A stretch of DNA of 64,000 bases from an uncultured Macellibacteroides sp. (GTDB taxonomy: Bacteria; Bacteroidota; Bacteroidia; Bacteroidales; Tannerellaceae): positions 4,397,458 to 4,461,457 of the forward strand of contig NZ_OY762974.1 of assembly GCF_963667135.1 (NCBI RefSeq), in the 5' to 3' direction. The notes beneath the pieces are model-generated. The model was not told where the DNA came from and made no database searches. It saw only the letters and a program-made list of their open reading frames with translations. The position numbers were made by a program, and so were the translations under genes. Shown here one piece after another: positions 53,696 through 61,429 of the stretch (its first letter is position 1; every line of letters starts with the position of its first letter).

Positions 53696-54921
53696 AAGTC
53701 TATAGCGTTTTGAATTATTTTATCAATTTCATTTTGATCTTTTCCAGTCATCTCAATAATAATTGATGAAGGAGACACAACTCCCAGTAACACATTATCT
53801 TCACTTACCACCGGTATGGCCTGTTTTATTTTAGGTAACAAGGTCAGCATATCCTCTACTGTAGTTATTTCGAGCACAGAGGGCACCTCACTAAAAATAG
53901 CTGAATCAATTTCCTTTATTCCTTGTTTACGGAGATTAACAACATCCTTCAATGATATTTCGCCTAAAAATTTACCATCCGCACCCACCACAGGTAATGC
54001 AAACAAGTTTTTTTCGCGCATTTTACGGATTATCGCCTCGGGACCTTCTTTTTTTAAACGAACTATCACCGGATTCTTACGCATGATGGCCGCAGCAGTA
54101 ACAATCCTACCTCTACCCACGTTCTCAACAAAACGGGCCACATAATCATTGGCCGGCTCTGTGAGGATTTCTTCCGGAGTACCCACCTGCACTACTTCTC
54201 CATCCTTCATAATGGCTATACGATCGCCCAATTTAATTGCCTCGTGCAAATCATGAGTAATAAAAACAATCGTTTTCTTCATCTTTTCCTGCAACTGAAG
54301 TAATTCATCCTGCATCTGTTCCCGAATCAATGGATCGAGAGCAGAAAAGGCCTCGTCCATTAATAAAACAGACGCATCGTTTGCTAATGCTCTTGCCAGT
54401 CCAACACGCTGCTGCATACCTCCCGACAACTCATTTACACGTTGATTTTCGTAACCCTTTAACCCAACGAGATCTACAGTCTGCAAAGCTTTATTCTCTC
54501 GTTCTTCTTTTTTAACACCCTGTAATTCAAGCCCGAATGCAATATTACTAAGCACAGTTCGGTGAGGCAAGAGACCAAAATGCTGAAAGACCATAGCCAA
54601 TTCGGTTCTCCTCAAGAGCTGTAACTCTTTATCTGACTTTCGGGTTATATTATCACCATTAATAAATACATCACCAAGCGTAGGTTCGTTCAATCGGTTA
54701 AGGCATCGAAGCAAAGATGACTTTCCACTACCGGAAAGTCCCATAACCACGAAAACTTCACCTTCCTTAATTTCCAAATTTACATTTCGAACAGCCACAG
54801 TGCATCCGCTGGATTTCAAAATCTCGGCTTTATCTTTACCCTCCATTAACATTCTTTTGGCCTTCGACTTATCGTGACCAAAAATGACAGAGAGATTTTT
54901 TATTTCAATTTTTTCTTTCAT
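53692..54921 (-). CDS. opuAA: Glycine betaine ABC transporter ATPase with CBS domains
   Basis: A 409-residue ATPase of the ProV/OpuAA type from MKEKIEIKNLSVIFG at 54921. Walker A is GLSGSGKSS, the signature is LSGGMQQRVGLARALA, Walker B is SVLLMDEAFSALD and the switch His is in VFITHDLHEA. Tandem CBS domains (about 285-409) follow; in OpuA such domains sense ionic strength. The longer reading from 54999 overlaps the porin gene and lacks family similarity. Confidence 0.94.
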   Translation of the reverse strand: MKEKIEIKNLSVIFGHDKSKAKRMLMEGKDKAEILKSSGCTVAVRNVNLEIKEGEVFVVMGLSGSGKSSLLRCLNRLNEPTLGDVFINGDNITRKSDKELQLLRRTELAMVFQHFGLLPHRTVLSNIAFGLELQGVKKEERENKALQTVDLVGLKGYENQRVNELSGGMQQRVGLARALANDASVLLMDEAFSALDPLIREQMQDELLQLQEKMKKTIVFITHDLHEAIKLGDRIAIMKDGEVVQVGTPEEILTEPANDYVARFVENVGRGRIVTAAAIMRKNPVIVRLKKEGPEAIIRKMREKNLFALPVVGADGKFLGEISLKDVVNLRKQGIKEIDSAIFSEVPSVLEITTVEDMLTLLPKIKQAIPVVSEDNVLLGVVSPSSIIIEMTGKDQNEIDKIIQNAIDL

Positions 54922-54931
54922 ATTTTCTCTT

Positions 54932-56065
54932 TTAAAAATAATACCCCAAATTAAGATTAGTACGTCCATGCCAGGAATTGCTACTTCCTCCTTCAGCAAA
55001 AGCGTTAGTCCATTCCGGGCCTAACCATGCATGATTCTTTCCTAATGCATAGTCAGCGTATGCATAAATGCTACCTATTGTAAGCATACAACCCGTCACA
55101 TTCTGGAAACTATCCTTAAACCCGTTGGCTCTTTTATCCATCCAACCAAAATCATTATAAAACTGCAAGTCTGAAACCGGTCCCCATGCTACCGGAACCG
55201 TATAAGAAACCCCCGCAGTGTACAAATTTGCTCTCGAAGCCACCGCATAAGGAGCTCCATAGGCAGTCATCATAACTACATCACGCGTATCACCCTCTTT
55301 GTTTTCGGGGTTTTTATCGTAAGAAGCTAATTCTAACTTAAGATTCCAGCGATTGAAATTCATTTCATAGTGCACAGCCAGGGCATTGTGATTTCCATTA
55401 TTCTTCGTTTCAATATTATACAAACCACCATACATGGCAGAAACACCCAAGCGATGCTTAACCGCATTTCCGAATGAATAAAATAGCTGACCATTTAGCT
55501 GATTATTTTCTTTATTGTTCCCAGCCACATCATAAGCATAACGACTGTCGGACAAAGGCGAAGCAGAAGCAAAATCAAGTTCTTCGGCATTTTTAAAAAA
55601 AGCAAGCGCATATTCCCATTTGTCATCTTTATGAACAAATTTTATTCCCATATCAGAATCGTCTTCCAAACCTGCGTAATAATTTATCTGAAAGAAATAA
55701 CTATGCGAATTAAAAGGAGTAATACCAAAGGGAACTCTTGTAAGACCAATCTGAAGCTGATCTTCGGGAGTAAACGCATACCCCATCCATCCGGATTTCA
55801 GCATACTTCCACCAGCGCTTTTTGCATAAAACCGATATTCGGCATCAAGCATAACTTTTTTATAGGATGCATTTACATTAAGCCTAAAAACATCGAAGCC
55901 AAAATCGCCTCCCCGATCTTTACTGCCCTCCTTCCAATCGGAATAATTGTAATTAAAACGCAGAGCACCTCCAATAGAAACCTTCGGAATCTCATTTTGT
56001 ACCTGAGAAGTTGCAACAAACGACGTCGCTAAAAATAAAGACAATAGCAGCTCTTTATGTCTCAT
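54932..56065 (-). CDS. Outer-membrane porin heading the betaine transporter operon
   Basis: A 377-residue beta-barrel protein from MRHKELLLSLFLATSFVATSQ at 56065, with a signal peptide and many amphipathic strands (VSIGGALRFNYNYSDW, FRLNVNASYKKVMLDAEYRFYAKS, QLQIGLTRVPFG), ending in the aromatic NLNLGYYF expected for BAM recognition. It resembles phosphate-selective porin O/P-type barrels. Only 10 bases separate its stop from the ATPase start, so it is the first gene of the operon and presumably the outer-membrane entry for the same solute. Confidence 0.87.
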   Translation of the reverse strand: MRHKELLLSLFLATSFVATSQVQNEIPKVSIGGALRFNYNYSDWKEGSKDRGGDFGFDVFRLNVNASYKKVMLDAEYRFYAKSAGGSMLKSGWMGYAFTPEDQLQIGLTRVPFGITPFNSHSYFFQINYYAGLEDDSDMGIKFVHKDDKWEYALAFFKNAEELDFASASPLSDSRYAYDVAGNNKENNQLNGQLFYSFGNAVKHRLGVSAMYGGLYNIETKNNGNHNALAVHYEMNFNRWNLKLELASYDKNPENKEGDTRDVVMMTAYGAPYAVASRANLYTAGVSYTVPVAWGPVSDLQFYNDFGWMDKRANGFKDSFQNVTGCMLTIGSIYAYADYALGKNHAWLGPEWTNAFAEGGSSNSWHGRTNLNLGYYF

Positions 56066-56105
56066 AAAGTAGTTGTTTATGCCAGACGACAGCAAACAGA
56101 TGTCT

Positions 56106-56127
56106 TAGCCAAAAAACAATTTGGCTA
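56106..56127 (-). promoter_or_regulatory. Hairpin in the porin leader
   Basis: TAGCCAAA and TTTGGCTA (minus-strand sense) pair exactly around a 6-base loop about 40 bases before the porin start, without a T run. The predicted leader is about 200 bases long. Confidence 0.4.
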
Positions 56128-56273
56128 CCGGCTGATTAATAAATTGTAATAAAAGCAGGAGTGTAGATTAAGCGAAAAAAAATGCTTTGGAAGTAAAAAG
56201 AAATTAGATTCGGAACAAACCAAAAAATGATATTCTTACTAACAGAAAAAACCTGCTTTTTTTATTGATAATG

Positions 56274-56305
56274 CAAATATAAGAAAATTAATCCAGACCG
56301 CCAAA
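56274..56305 (-). promoter_or_regulatory. Promoter of the porin-betaine transporter operon
   Basis: On the minus strand TTTG (56305-56302) and TATATTTG (56281-56274) are separated by 20 bases, a full match to the Bacteroidota promoter. Transcription would start near 56267. Confidence 0.65.
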
Positions 56306-56331
56306 CATCTAACTCATAATAATTCAATCCA

Positions 56332-57000
56332 TTACAGAATTTCGCGTCTTAAAGCCTGTTTATTCAGGATACGAATCTGCCTTCGTTCCTGCATGATAAG
56401 ACCCTCCTCTACAAGCTCGTAAAGCACTTTTGCAAGAGCTGGTCTGGTTACCCCAAAATGTTCGGAGAGTTCTTGCTGAGTTTCTTCCAGAATTAAATCG
56501 GACGAGTTGTTTCCAACCCTTTCCAACAAATAAAATATCAGTCGGGTACGAATGGTTTTACAGGAAAGGAGCCTCAGTTTATCCGTCAGACAAAGCATGC
56601 AGGAAGCACTAAACTGAAGGAAATTTTTCAGAAAAACCTCATTATTCAACAAAGATAACATAACCGAATCGCGGGTTACCATCATAATCATTGAATCTTC
56701 CAGTACGGTTACATTCACAGGAAAACGGTTATTCTCACCAAATAAAAATGCGGAAGCAATCGGACGAGAGGCTGCAATGGTTTCTATACGAAGTGCTGCT
56801 CCGGAACGATCAACCATTTCAGTTTTCACCTTTCCTTTAAGTAAAAGGTAGAGATGCTTGCATAGATCGCCGGCATGCACTACTATTTCACCCTTTCTGA
56901 ATGATGAAACAGAATAATCCAGACCAGCCAGAAAGGGTCCTTGCTTATCTGCCTGTATTCCAGAAAATAGAGGAATAGAAAACAACTTGTAATCTTCCAT
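56332..57000 (-). CDS. Crp/Fnr-family transcriptional regulator
   Basis: A 222-residue regulator with a cyclic-nucleotide-binding-like beta roll (about 15-130, with FRKGEIVVHAGDLCKHLYLLLKGKVK) and a C-terminal winged helix-turn-helix (about 165-215, TQQELSEHFGVTRPALAKVLYELVEEGLI). The N-terminal cysteine cluster of FNR is absent, so it does not bind 4Fe-4S in the FNR way. SAFLFGENNRFPV resembles HcpR-like regulators of nitrosative stress in Bacteroidota. Its divergent position to nrfHA makes it the likely regulator of nitrite reduction. Confidence 0.9.
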   Translation of the reverse strand: MEDYKLFSIPLFSGIQADKQGPFLAGLDYSVSSFRKGEIVVHAGDLCKHLYLLLKGKVKTEMVDRSGAALRIETIAASRPIASAFLFGENNRFPVNVTVLEDSMIMMVTRDSVMLSLLNNEVFLKNFLQFSASCMLCLTDKLRLLSCKTIRTRLIFYLLERVGNNSSDLILEETQQELSEHFGVTRPALAKVLYELVEEGLIMQERRQIRILNKQALRREIL

Positions 57001-57049
57001 GACGATGAATAAGTAAGTTAAACAAAGTCTCTTATCCTTAAAAGGTAAA

Positions 57050-57081
57050 CATGTTCAAAAATAGCATTTTTTCTGAACATG
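57050..57081. promoter_or_regulatory. Inverted repeat between the Crp/Fnr gene and nrfH
   Basis: CATGTTCA (57050-57057) and TGAACATG (57074-57081) are exact complements separated by 16 bases that contain a further AAAAAT/ATTTTT pairing. It is 50 bases from the regulator start and may be an autoregulatory site or a leader hairpin. Confidence 0.45.
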
Positions 57082-57094
57082 CAAGAACAAATAG

Positions 57095-57124
57095 ATTATT
57101 TTGTAATATTTATTACAAAATAAT
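57095..57124. promoter_or_regulatory. Perfect 30-bp palindrome, probable Crp/Fnr-type operator of nrfHA
   Basis: Two exact 14-base arms (57095-57108 and 57111-57124) around TT contain the core TTGTAATA-TT-TATTACAA, whose TTGTnA...TnACAA form resembles Crp/Fnr-family sites. It lies 57 bases upstream of nrfH and 95 bases from the divergent regulator gene. Confidence 0.65.
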
Positions 57125-57180
57125 TGTTTGTTAATCAACATCTTTACCTCTTTATTAACCACAACAACCGAAGAATCCGT

Positions 57181-57774
57181 ATGAAGTTAACCAAATTCAT
57201 TGATAAGATTCTCCCTTCGAGACGATGGAAGATTTATGCCATCCTGTTTTTTGGTGTTGTCTGCGGACTAGGATTCTACACCGTGTACGCCTCCAGGGCT
57301 GCCAGTTATCTGTCCGATAATCCCTCCACGTGTGTAAACTGCCATATCATGTCGCCTTTTTATGCCACCTGGAATCACAGTTCGCACGCCAGAAATGCCA
57401 CATGCAACGATTGTCATGTACCCCAGGACAATGTTTTCCGCAAATATTACTTTAAAGGCAAAGATGGTATGCGTCATGCCTCGATTTTTGCGATACGAGG
57501 CGAAAAACAGGTTATTCAGGCAATCGACGAGAGTGCCACAGTGATAATGGAAAACTGTATACGCTGTCATACGCAGCTAAATACCGAACTGGTAAAAACA
57601 GGCCGGATGAACTACGATATGGTGAAAGCCGGCGAAGGAAAAGCCTGCTGGGATTGCCACAGGGACATTCCGCACGGAGGGACCAATAGTTTATCTTCTA
57701 CCCCAAACGCCTTGGTACCTTATCCTAAATCGGATACCCCGGAATGGCTAAAAAAATTACTATCCGAACAATAA
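57181..57774 (+). CDS. nrfH: Cytochrome c nitrite reductase small subunit
   Basis: Membrane-anchored tetrahaem quinol dehydrogenase of the NapC/NirT family that passes electrons from menaquinol to NrfA. From MKLTKFIDKILPSRRWKIYA at 57181 it has 197 residues, one transmembrane helix (about 17-37), and four haem sites: CVNCH, CNDCH, CIRCH and CWDCH. Met in the following HIMSPF is the candidate axial ligand of haem 1. The in-frame extension to 57124 overlaps the palindrome and is rejected. nrfA begins 26 bases downstream. Confidence 0.96.
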   Translation: MKLTKFIDKILPSRRWKIYAILFFGVVCGLGFYTVYASRAASYLSDNPSTCVNCHIMSPFYATWNHSSHARNATCNDCHVPQDNVFRKYYFKGKDGMRHASIFAIRGEKQVIQAIDESATVIMENCIRCHTQLNTELVKTGRMNYDMVKAGEGKACWDCHRDIPHGGTNSLSSTPNALVPYPKSDTPEWLKKLLSEQ

Positions 57775-57800
57775 TTAAAACCTGAAAATACTATCTTATT

Positions 57801-59285
57801 ATGGAAAATAAAATAAAATCATGGCAAGGCTGGCTTCTGTTTGCAGGAAGCATGATCGTCGTTTTTATATTGGGGATGCTGGCCTCGTCTATCAACGAAC
57901 GGCGAGCCGAAATTGTTACCATATTCAATAACAAGAAGACAGACATCAAGGGTATCGAATCAAGAAACGAAGTATTTGCCGACAATTATCCGCGGGAATA
58001 CAATACCTGGCTGCAAACAGCAGATACAAGCTTCCGCAGCGAGTTTAACGGAAATCAAATGGTGGATGTACTGGCTCAGCGGCCCAACATGGTAATCCTT
58101 TGGGCTGGTTATGCCTTTTCCAAGGATTATTCCACACCCCGCGGACATATGCACGCCATAGAAGATATAGTTCATACGCTGCGAACCGGAGCACCTGTGT
58201 CCGACACAGACGGACCTCAGCCTGCCACCTGCTGGAGCTGTAAAAGTCCGGACGTTCCTCGTATGATGCAGGCTGTTGGCGTCGAAAACTTTTATAAAGC
58301 CAAATGGGGAGCCATGGGAAGCGAAATTGTTAATCCCATAGGATGTGCCGATTGCCATGAACCCGAAAAGATGAATCTGCAGATAAGCAGACCGGCGCTG
58401 ATTGAAGCCTTCGAAAGACAGGGACGGGATATCAAGCAAGCCTCTTTGCAGGAAATGCGTTCGCTGGTATGCGCGCAATGTCACGTGGAATATTTCTTTA
58501 AGGGAGAAGGGAAATACCTCACCTTCCCATGGGACAAGGGAATGACCGTCGAAACCATGGAAACCTATTACGACGAAAACGAATATGCCGACTACACCCA
58601 TTCGCTAAGCAAAGCACCCATGCTTAAAGCACAGCATCCCGACTATGAATTATCACAAATGGGTATACATGCCCAGCGCGGAGTGGCTTGCGCCGATTGT
58701 CACATGCCTTACATGAGCGAAGGAGGTGTGAAGTTCAGCGACCATCATATCCAAAGTCCGCTTGCCATGATTGACCGCACTTGTCAGGTTTGCCACAGGG
58801 AAACCGAAGAAACACTGCGAAACAATGTATACGACCGTCAGCGAAAGGCCAATGAAATACGCAACCGTCTTGAATCCGAACTGGCAACCGCCCATATTGA
58901 AGCGAAGTTTGCCTGGGAAAAGGGAGCAACCGAAGCACAAATGAAACCGGTACTGAAAGCACTTCGGGCAGCCCAGTGGCGTTGGGATTTTGCGGTAGCC
59001 TCGCACGGAGGAGCCTTTCATGCACCTCAGGAGTTTCAGCGGATACTCGCACACGGACTAGATAACGCCATGCAGGCCCGCATAGCAACTACCAAAGTAC
59101 TTGCCAGCTTAGGCTTTACAGGCGATGTTCCTTTGCCGGACATCTCAACCAAGGGCAAAGCACAGGCCTATATCGGTCTGGATATGGCAAGTGAAAAACA
59201 GCTGAAAGACGAATTCATAAAAACAATAGTCCCCGAATGGCTAAAAAAAGCAAAGGAAAATAACCGACTAAAAGATAAAAACTAA
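57801..59285 (+). CDS. nrfA: Ammonia-forming cytochrome c nitrite reductase
   Basis: Periplasmic pentahaem enzyme reducing nitrite to ammonium with six electrons. The 494-residue protein has an N-terminal signal anchor (WLLFAGSMIVVFILGMLASSI). The catalytic haem site is CWSCK, the lysine-ligated form unique to NrfA, and four further haems are CADCH, CAQCH, CADCH and CQVCH. The active-site region KAQHPDYELSQMGIHAQRGVACADCHMPY is intact. It works with NrfH for respiratory ammonification or nitrite detoxification. Confidence 0.97.
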   Translation: MENKIKSWQGWLLFAGSMIVVFILGMLASSINERRAEIVTIFNNKKTDIKGIESRNEVFADNYPREYNTWLQTADTSFRSEFNGNQMVDVLAQRPNMVILWAGYAFSKDYSTPRGHMHAIEDIVHTLRTGAPVSDTDGPQPATCWSCKSPDVPRMMQAVGVENFYKAKWGAMGSEIVNPIGCADCHEPEKMNLQISRPALIEAFERQGRDIKQASLQEMRSLVCAQCHVEYFFKGEGKYLTFPWDKGMTVETMETYYDENEYADYTHSLSKAPMLKAQHPDYELSQMGIHAQRGVACADCHMPYMSEGGVKFSDHHIQSPLAMIDRTCQVCHRETEETLRNNVYDRQRKANEIRNRLESELATAHIEAKFAWEKGATEAQMKPVLKALRAAQWRWDFAVASHGGAFHAPQEFQRILAHGLDNAMQARIATTKVLASLGFTGDVPLPDISTKGKAQAYIGLDMASEKQLKDEFIKTIVPEWLKKAKENNRLKDKN

Positions 59286-59288
59286 GTT

Positions 59289-60521
59289 ATGTGGAAACAT
59301 CCGTGGGGATATATGGAGGGAGCTGTAATCTGTTTCGGCCTGTTTATAACCGGAACAATCTTGCAACTTACAGTAGGACCGGTAAACACTATCCTCTTTC
59401 AATTCCCGGTTAATCTTATTTTTGCAGGAATTTATTGGGTGTGTATGCTTATCATGCACCTGAACAAGAAACGCAGCGCCATCATCCGGTGGCTATCCGG
59501 CATGGAAGCCAGTCTAACTGCCATCGGAGCATTTCTGCTTATGGTCTTGATAATGGGACTAAACAAGCAGACTCCGATTCCATCCGACATACACTCCGAT
59601 GGGATAGTGGCAGATATAGGATTCCGTCAACTCACCTCATCCTGGTCCTTTCTGCTTATCTTTCTTTACATGGTTACCATTCTTTTGCTCACCACACTCC
59701 GGAAAGGACTTAAATTCAAGCGCGCCAACATTGGATTTCTGCTAAACCACATCGGACTGTCTGTTGTACTCTGGGGAGCGATACTGGGTAGCGGAGACAT
59801 CCAGCGGTTACATATGGTTGCACAAACAGGCAATCCCGAATGGAGAGCATCCGACGCGATGGGAAAAATAAGCGAACTTCCGCTTGCCATTCAGCTGGAA
59901 CAGTTTACCATAGACGAGTATCCGCCCAAAGTAATGGTTATCGATAACTTTACAGGCGTAAGTCTCCCGAATGGAAAACCAGAGATGCTTTCCATGGAAA
60001 ACGATTCGCTGAGCGGTAAACTGCTGGACTGGCAACTTACCGGAAGCAAGTATTTGTCCAGGGCCGCCTGGATACAGGGAAAATATGTTCCCTATCGGAA
60101 CGAAGGAGCCACCGCCGCCCTGTACGTAAAAGCCAAAAACCTGAAGTCGGGCACCCAAAAAGAAGGATGGATCAGCTACGGAAGCTTTATGTTTCCACAT
60201 CAAGCCCTGGAGCTGGATAGTGGAAAAAGTCTGGTGATGCCTCCATGCGAACCAAAACGATTCGCCTCCATTGTTACCGTATTTACAAAAGAGGGCAAAA
60301 GTATTCCGGCAACCATCGAAGTAAACAAACCCCTCAAAGTAAACGGATGGAAAATATTCCTGCTGGGCTACGACGAATCCATGGGCAGATGGAGTAAGAC
60401 ATGTACTTTCGAGCTTGTAAAAGACCCCTGGATTCCGGTTGTTTACACGGGCATTATCATGATGCTTGCCGGAGCTTTGCATCTGTTTCTTTTCACAAAA
60501 ACAAGGAGAAAAAAGATATGA
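59289..60521 (+). CDS. ResB/Ccs1-like cytochrome c biogenesis protein
   Basis: A 410-residue membrane protein with four N-terminal hydrophobic segments (about 10-30, 38-56, 72-92, 115-135), a further helix at about 152-170 (FLLNHIGLSVVLWGAIL), a periplasmic beta-rich domain (about 180-370) and a last helix (PVVYTGIIMMLAGALHLFLF). This is the ResB/Ccs1 layout of system II cytochrome c maturation, which delivers haem with CcsA. It starts 3 bases after nrfA and overlaps ccsA by ATGA. Confidence 0.86.
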   Translation: MWKHPWGYMEGAVICFGLFITGTILQLTVGPVNTILFQFPVNLIFAGIYWVCMLIMHLNKKRSAIIRWLSGMEASLTAIGAFLLMVLIMGLNKQTPIPSDIHSDGIVADIGFRQLTSSWSFLLIFLYMVTILLLTTLRKGLKFKRANIGFLLNHIGLSVVLWGAILGSGDIQRLHMVAQTGNPEWRASDAMGKISELPLAIQLEQFTIDEYPPKVMVIDNFTGVSLPNGKPEMLSMENDSLSGKLLDWQLTGSKYLSRAAWIQGKYVPYRNEGATAALYVKAKNLKSGTQKEGWISYGSFMFPHQALELDSGKSLVMPPCEPKRFASIVTVFTKEGKSIPATIEVNKPLKVNGWKIFLLGYDESMGRWSKTCTFELVKDPWIPVVYTGIIMMLAGALHLFLFTKTRRKKI

Positions 60522-61309
60522 CCTGGGATTATTTCGGTTGGATTGTGCTGGCATCATCCCTTTGCTGGACAGCAGGAGCCCTCATTGCCTGGAAGGGTAT
60601 GAGCCGCCCCCTTGCTGTGGGGATAACCGCCTCGGGCATCCTTCTATTCTTTCTCTTTATCATCGGATTATGGATTTCATTGGAACGCCCTCCCCTCCGC
60701 ACCCTTGGCGAAACCCGGCTATGGTATTCCTTTTTCTTACCGCTCGTAGGGTTAATCACTTACATTCGGTGGAATTACCGATGGATCCTCTCTTTTAGTA
60801 CACTGATGGCCATTGTCTTTTGCGTGATAAACCTGCTTAAACCCGAAATTCACAACAAAACGCTGATGCCGGCCTTGCAAAGTCCCTGGTTTGCGCCGCA
60901 TGTAATCGTGTACATGTTTGCCTACGCAGTACTTGGTGCAGCTTTTCTTGTAGCCCTTTACCTGCTGTGGAAACAAAAGAATAAGTCGGCCGCCAGCAAA
61001 TACATGGAGCTGAGCGACAACCTGGTGTATGTAGGCATAGCCTTCCTAACGATCGGAATGCTGTTCGGCGCCATCTGGGCCAAAGAAGCCTGGGGTCATT
61101 ACTGGAGCTGGGACCCAAAGGAAACCTGGGCGGCAGCCACCTGGCTGGGATACCTGCTCTACATTCATCTGCGGAAGCACCAGCCCGAAAGTCATACCGC
61201 CGCGCTGGGAATAGTTATTTTCGCCTTTGTCTTGCTTCAAATATGCTGGTTTGGAATCAATTACCTCCCCGCTGCACAAGGAAGCAGTATCCACGTATAT
61301 AACATGTGA
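60518..61309 (+). CDS. ccsA: CcsA-family cytochrome c assembly protein
   Basis: A 263-residue haem-handling membrane protein with about eight transmembrane segments. The tryptophan-rich motif is WGHYWSWDPKETWAAATWLGYLLYIHL (split around residues 188-214), and conserved His residues lie in APHVIVYMFAYA and at SHTAALG, as in CcmC/CcsA proteins. The start at 60518 overlaps the resB-like stop by 4 bases; an extension from 60401 lies inside that gene. It closes the nrf operon. Dedicated maturation genes suit an operon encoding nine c-type haems, including the special CXXCK site. Confidence 0.93.
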   Translation: MTWDYFGWIVLASSLCWTAGALIAWKGMSRPLAVGITASGILLFFLFIIGLWISLERPPLRTLGETRLWYSFFLPLVGLITYIRWNYRWILSFSTLMAIVFCVINLLKPEIHNKTLMPALQSPWFAPHVIVYMFAYAVLGAAFLVALYLLWKQKNKSAASKYMELSDNLVYVGIAFLTIGMLFGAIWAKEAWGHYWSWDPKETWAAATWLGYLLYIHLRKHQPESHTAALGIVIFAFVLLQICWFGINYLPAAQGSSIHVYNM

Positions 61310-61383
61310 ACGAGCTGACTTCTACATCCAATTGTTGTTTCATCTTTACATCATTCATTTATAAATTTGCTGTTTGTTGAGGC

Positions 61384-61409
61384 GTAAGCGTCTCCGCGAT
61401 ACCGTCTTG
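61384..61409 (+). repeat. Left terminal inverted repeat of the IS66 element
   Basis: Begins GTAAGCGTCTCCGCG and matches the right repeat at 26 of 26 positions. Confidence 0.93.
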
Positions 61410-61429
61410 TAAGATTCAATAAACTGTTA

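Noticed and set aside
57124-57180. Upstream start for NrfH
   Set aside because: The extension begins at the edge of the 30-bp palindrome and lacks family similarity; MKLTKF at 57181 gives a normal membrane anchor.
59808-60557. 249-residue minus-strand ORF opposite the ResB-like gene
   Set aside because: It is antisense to a gene with clear membrane topology and operon fit, and shows no domain or signal of its own.
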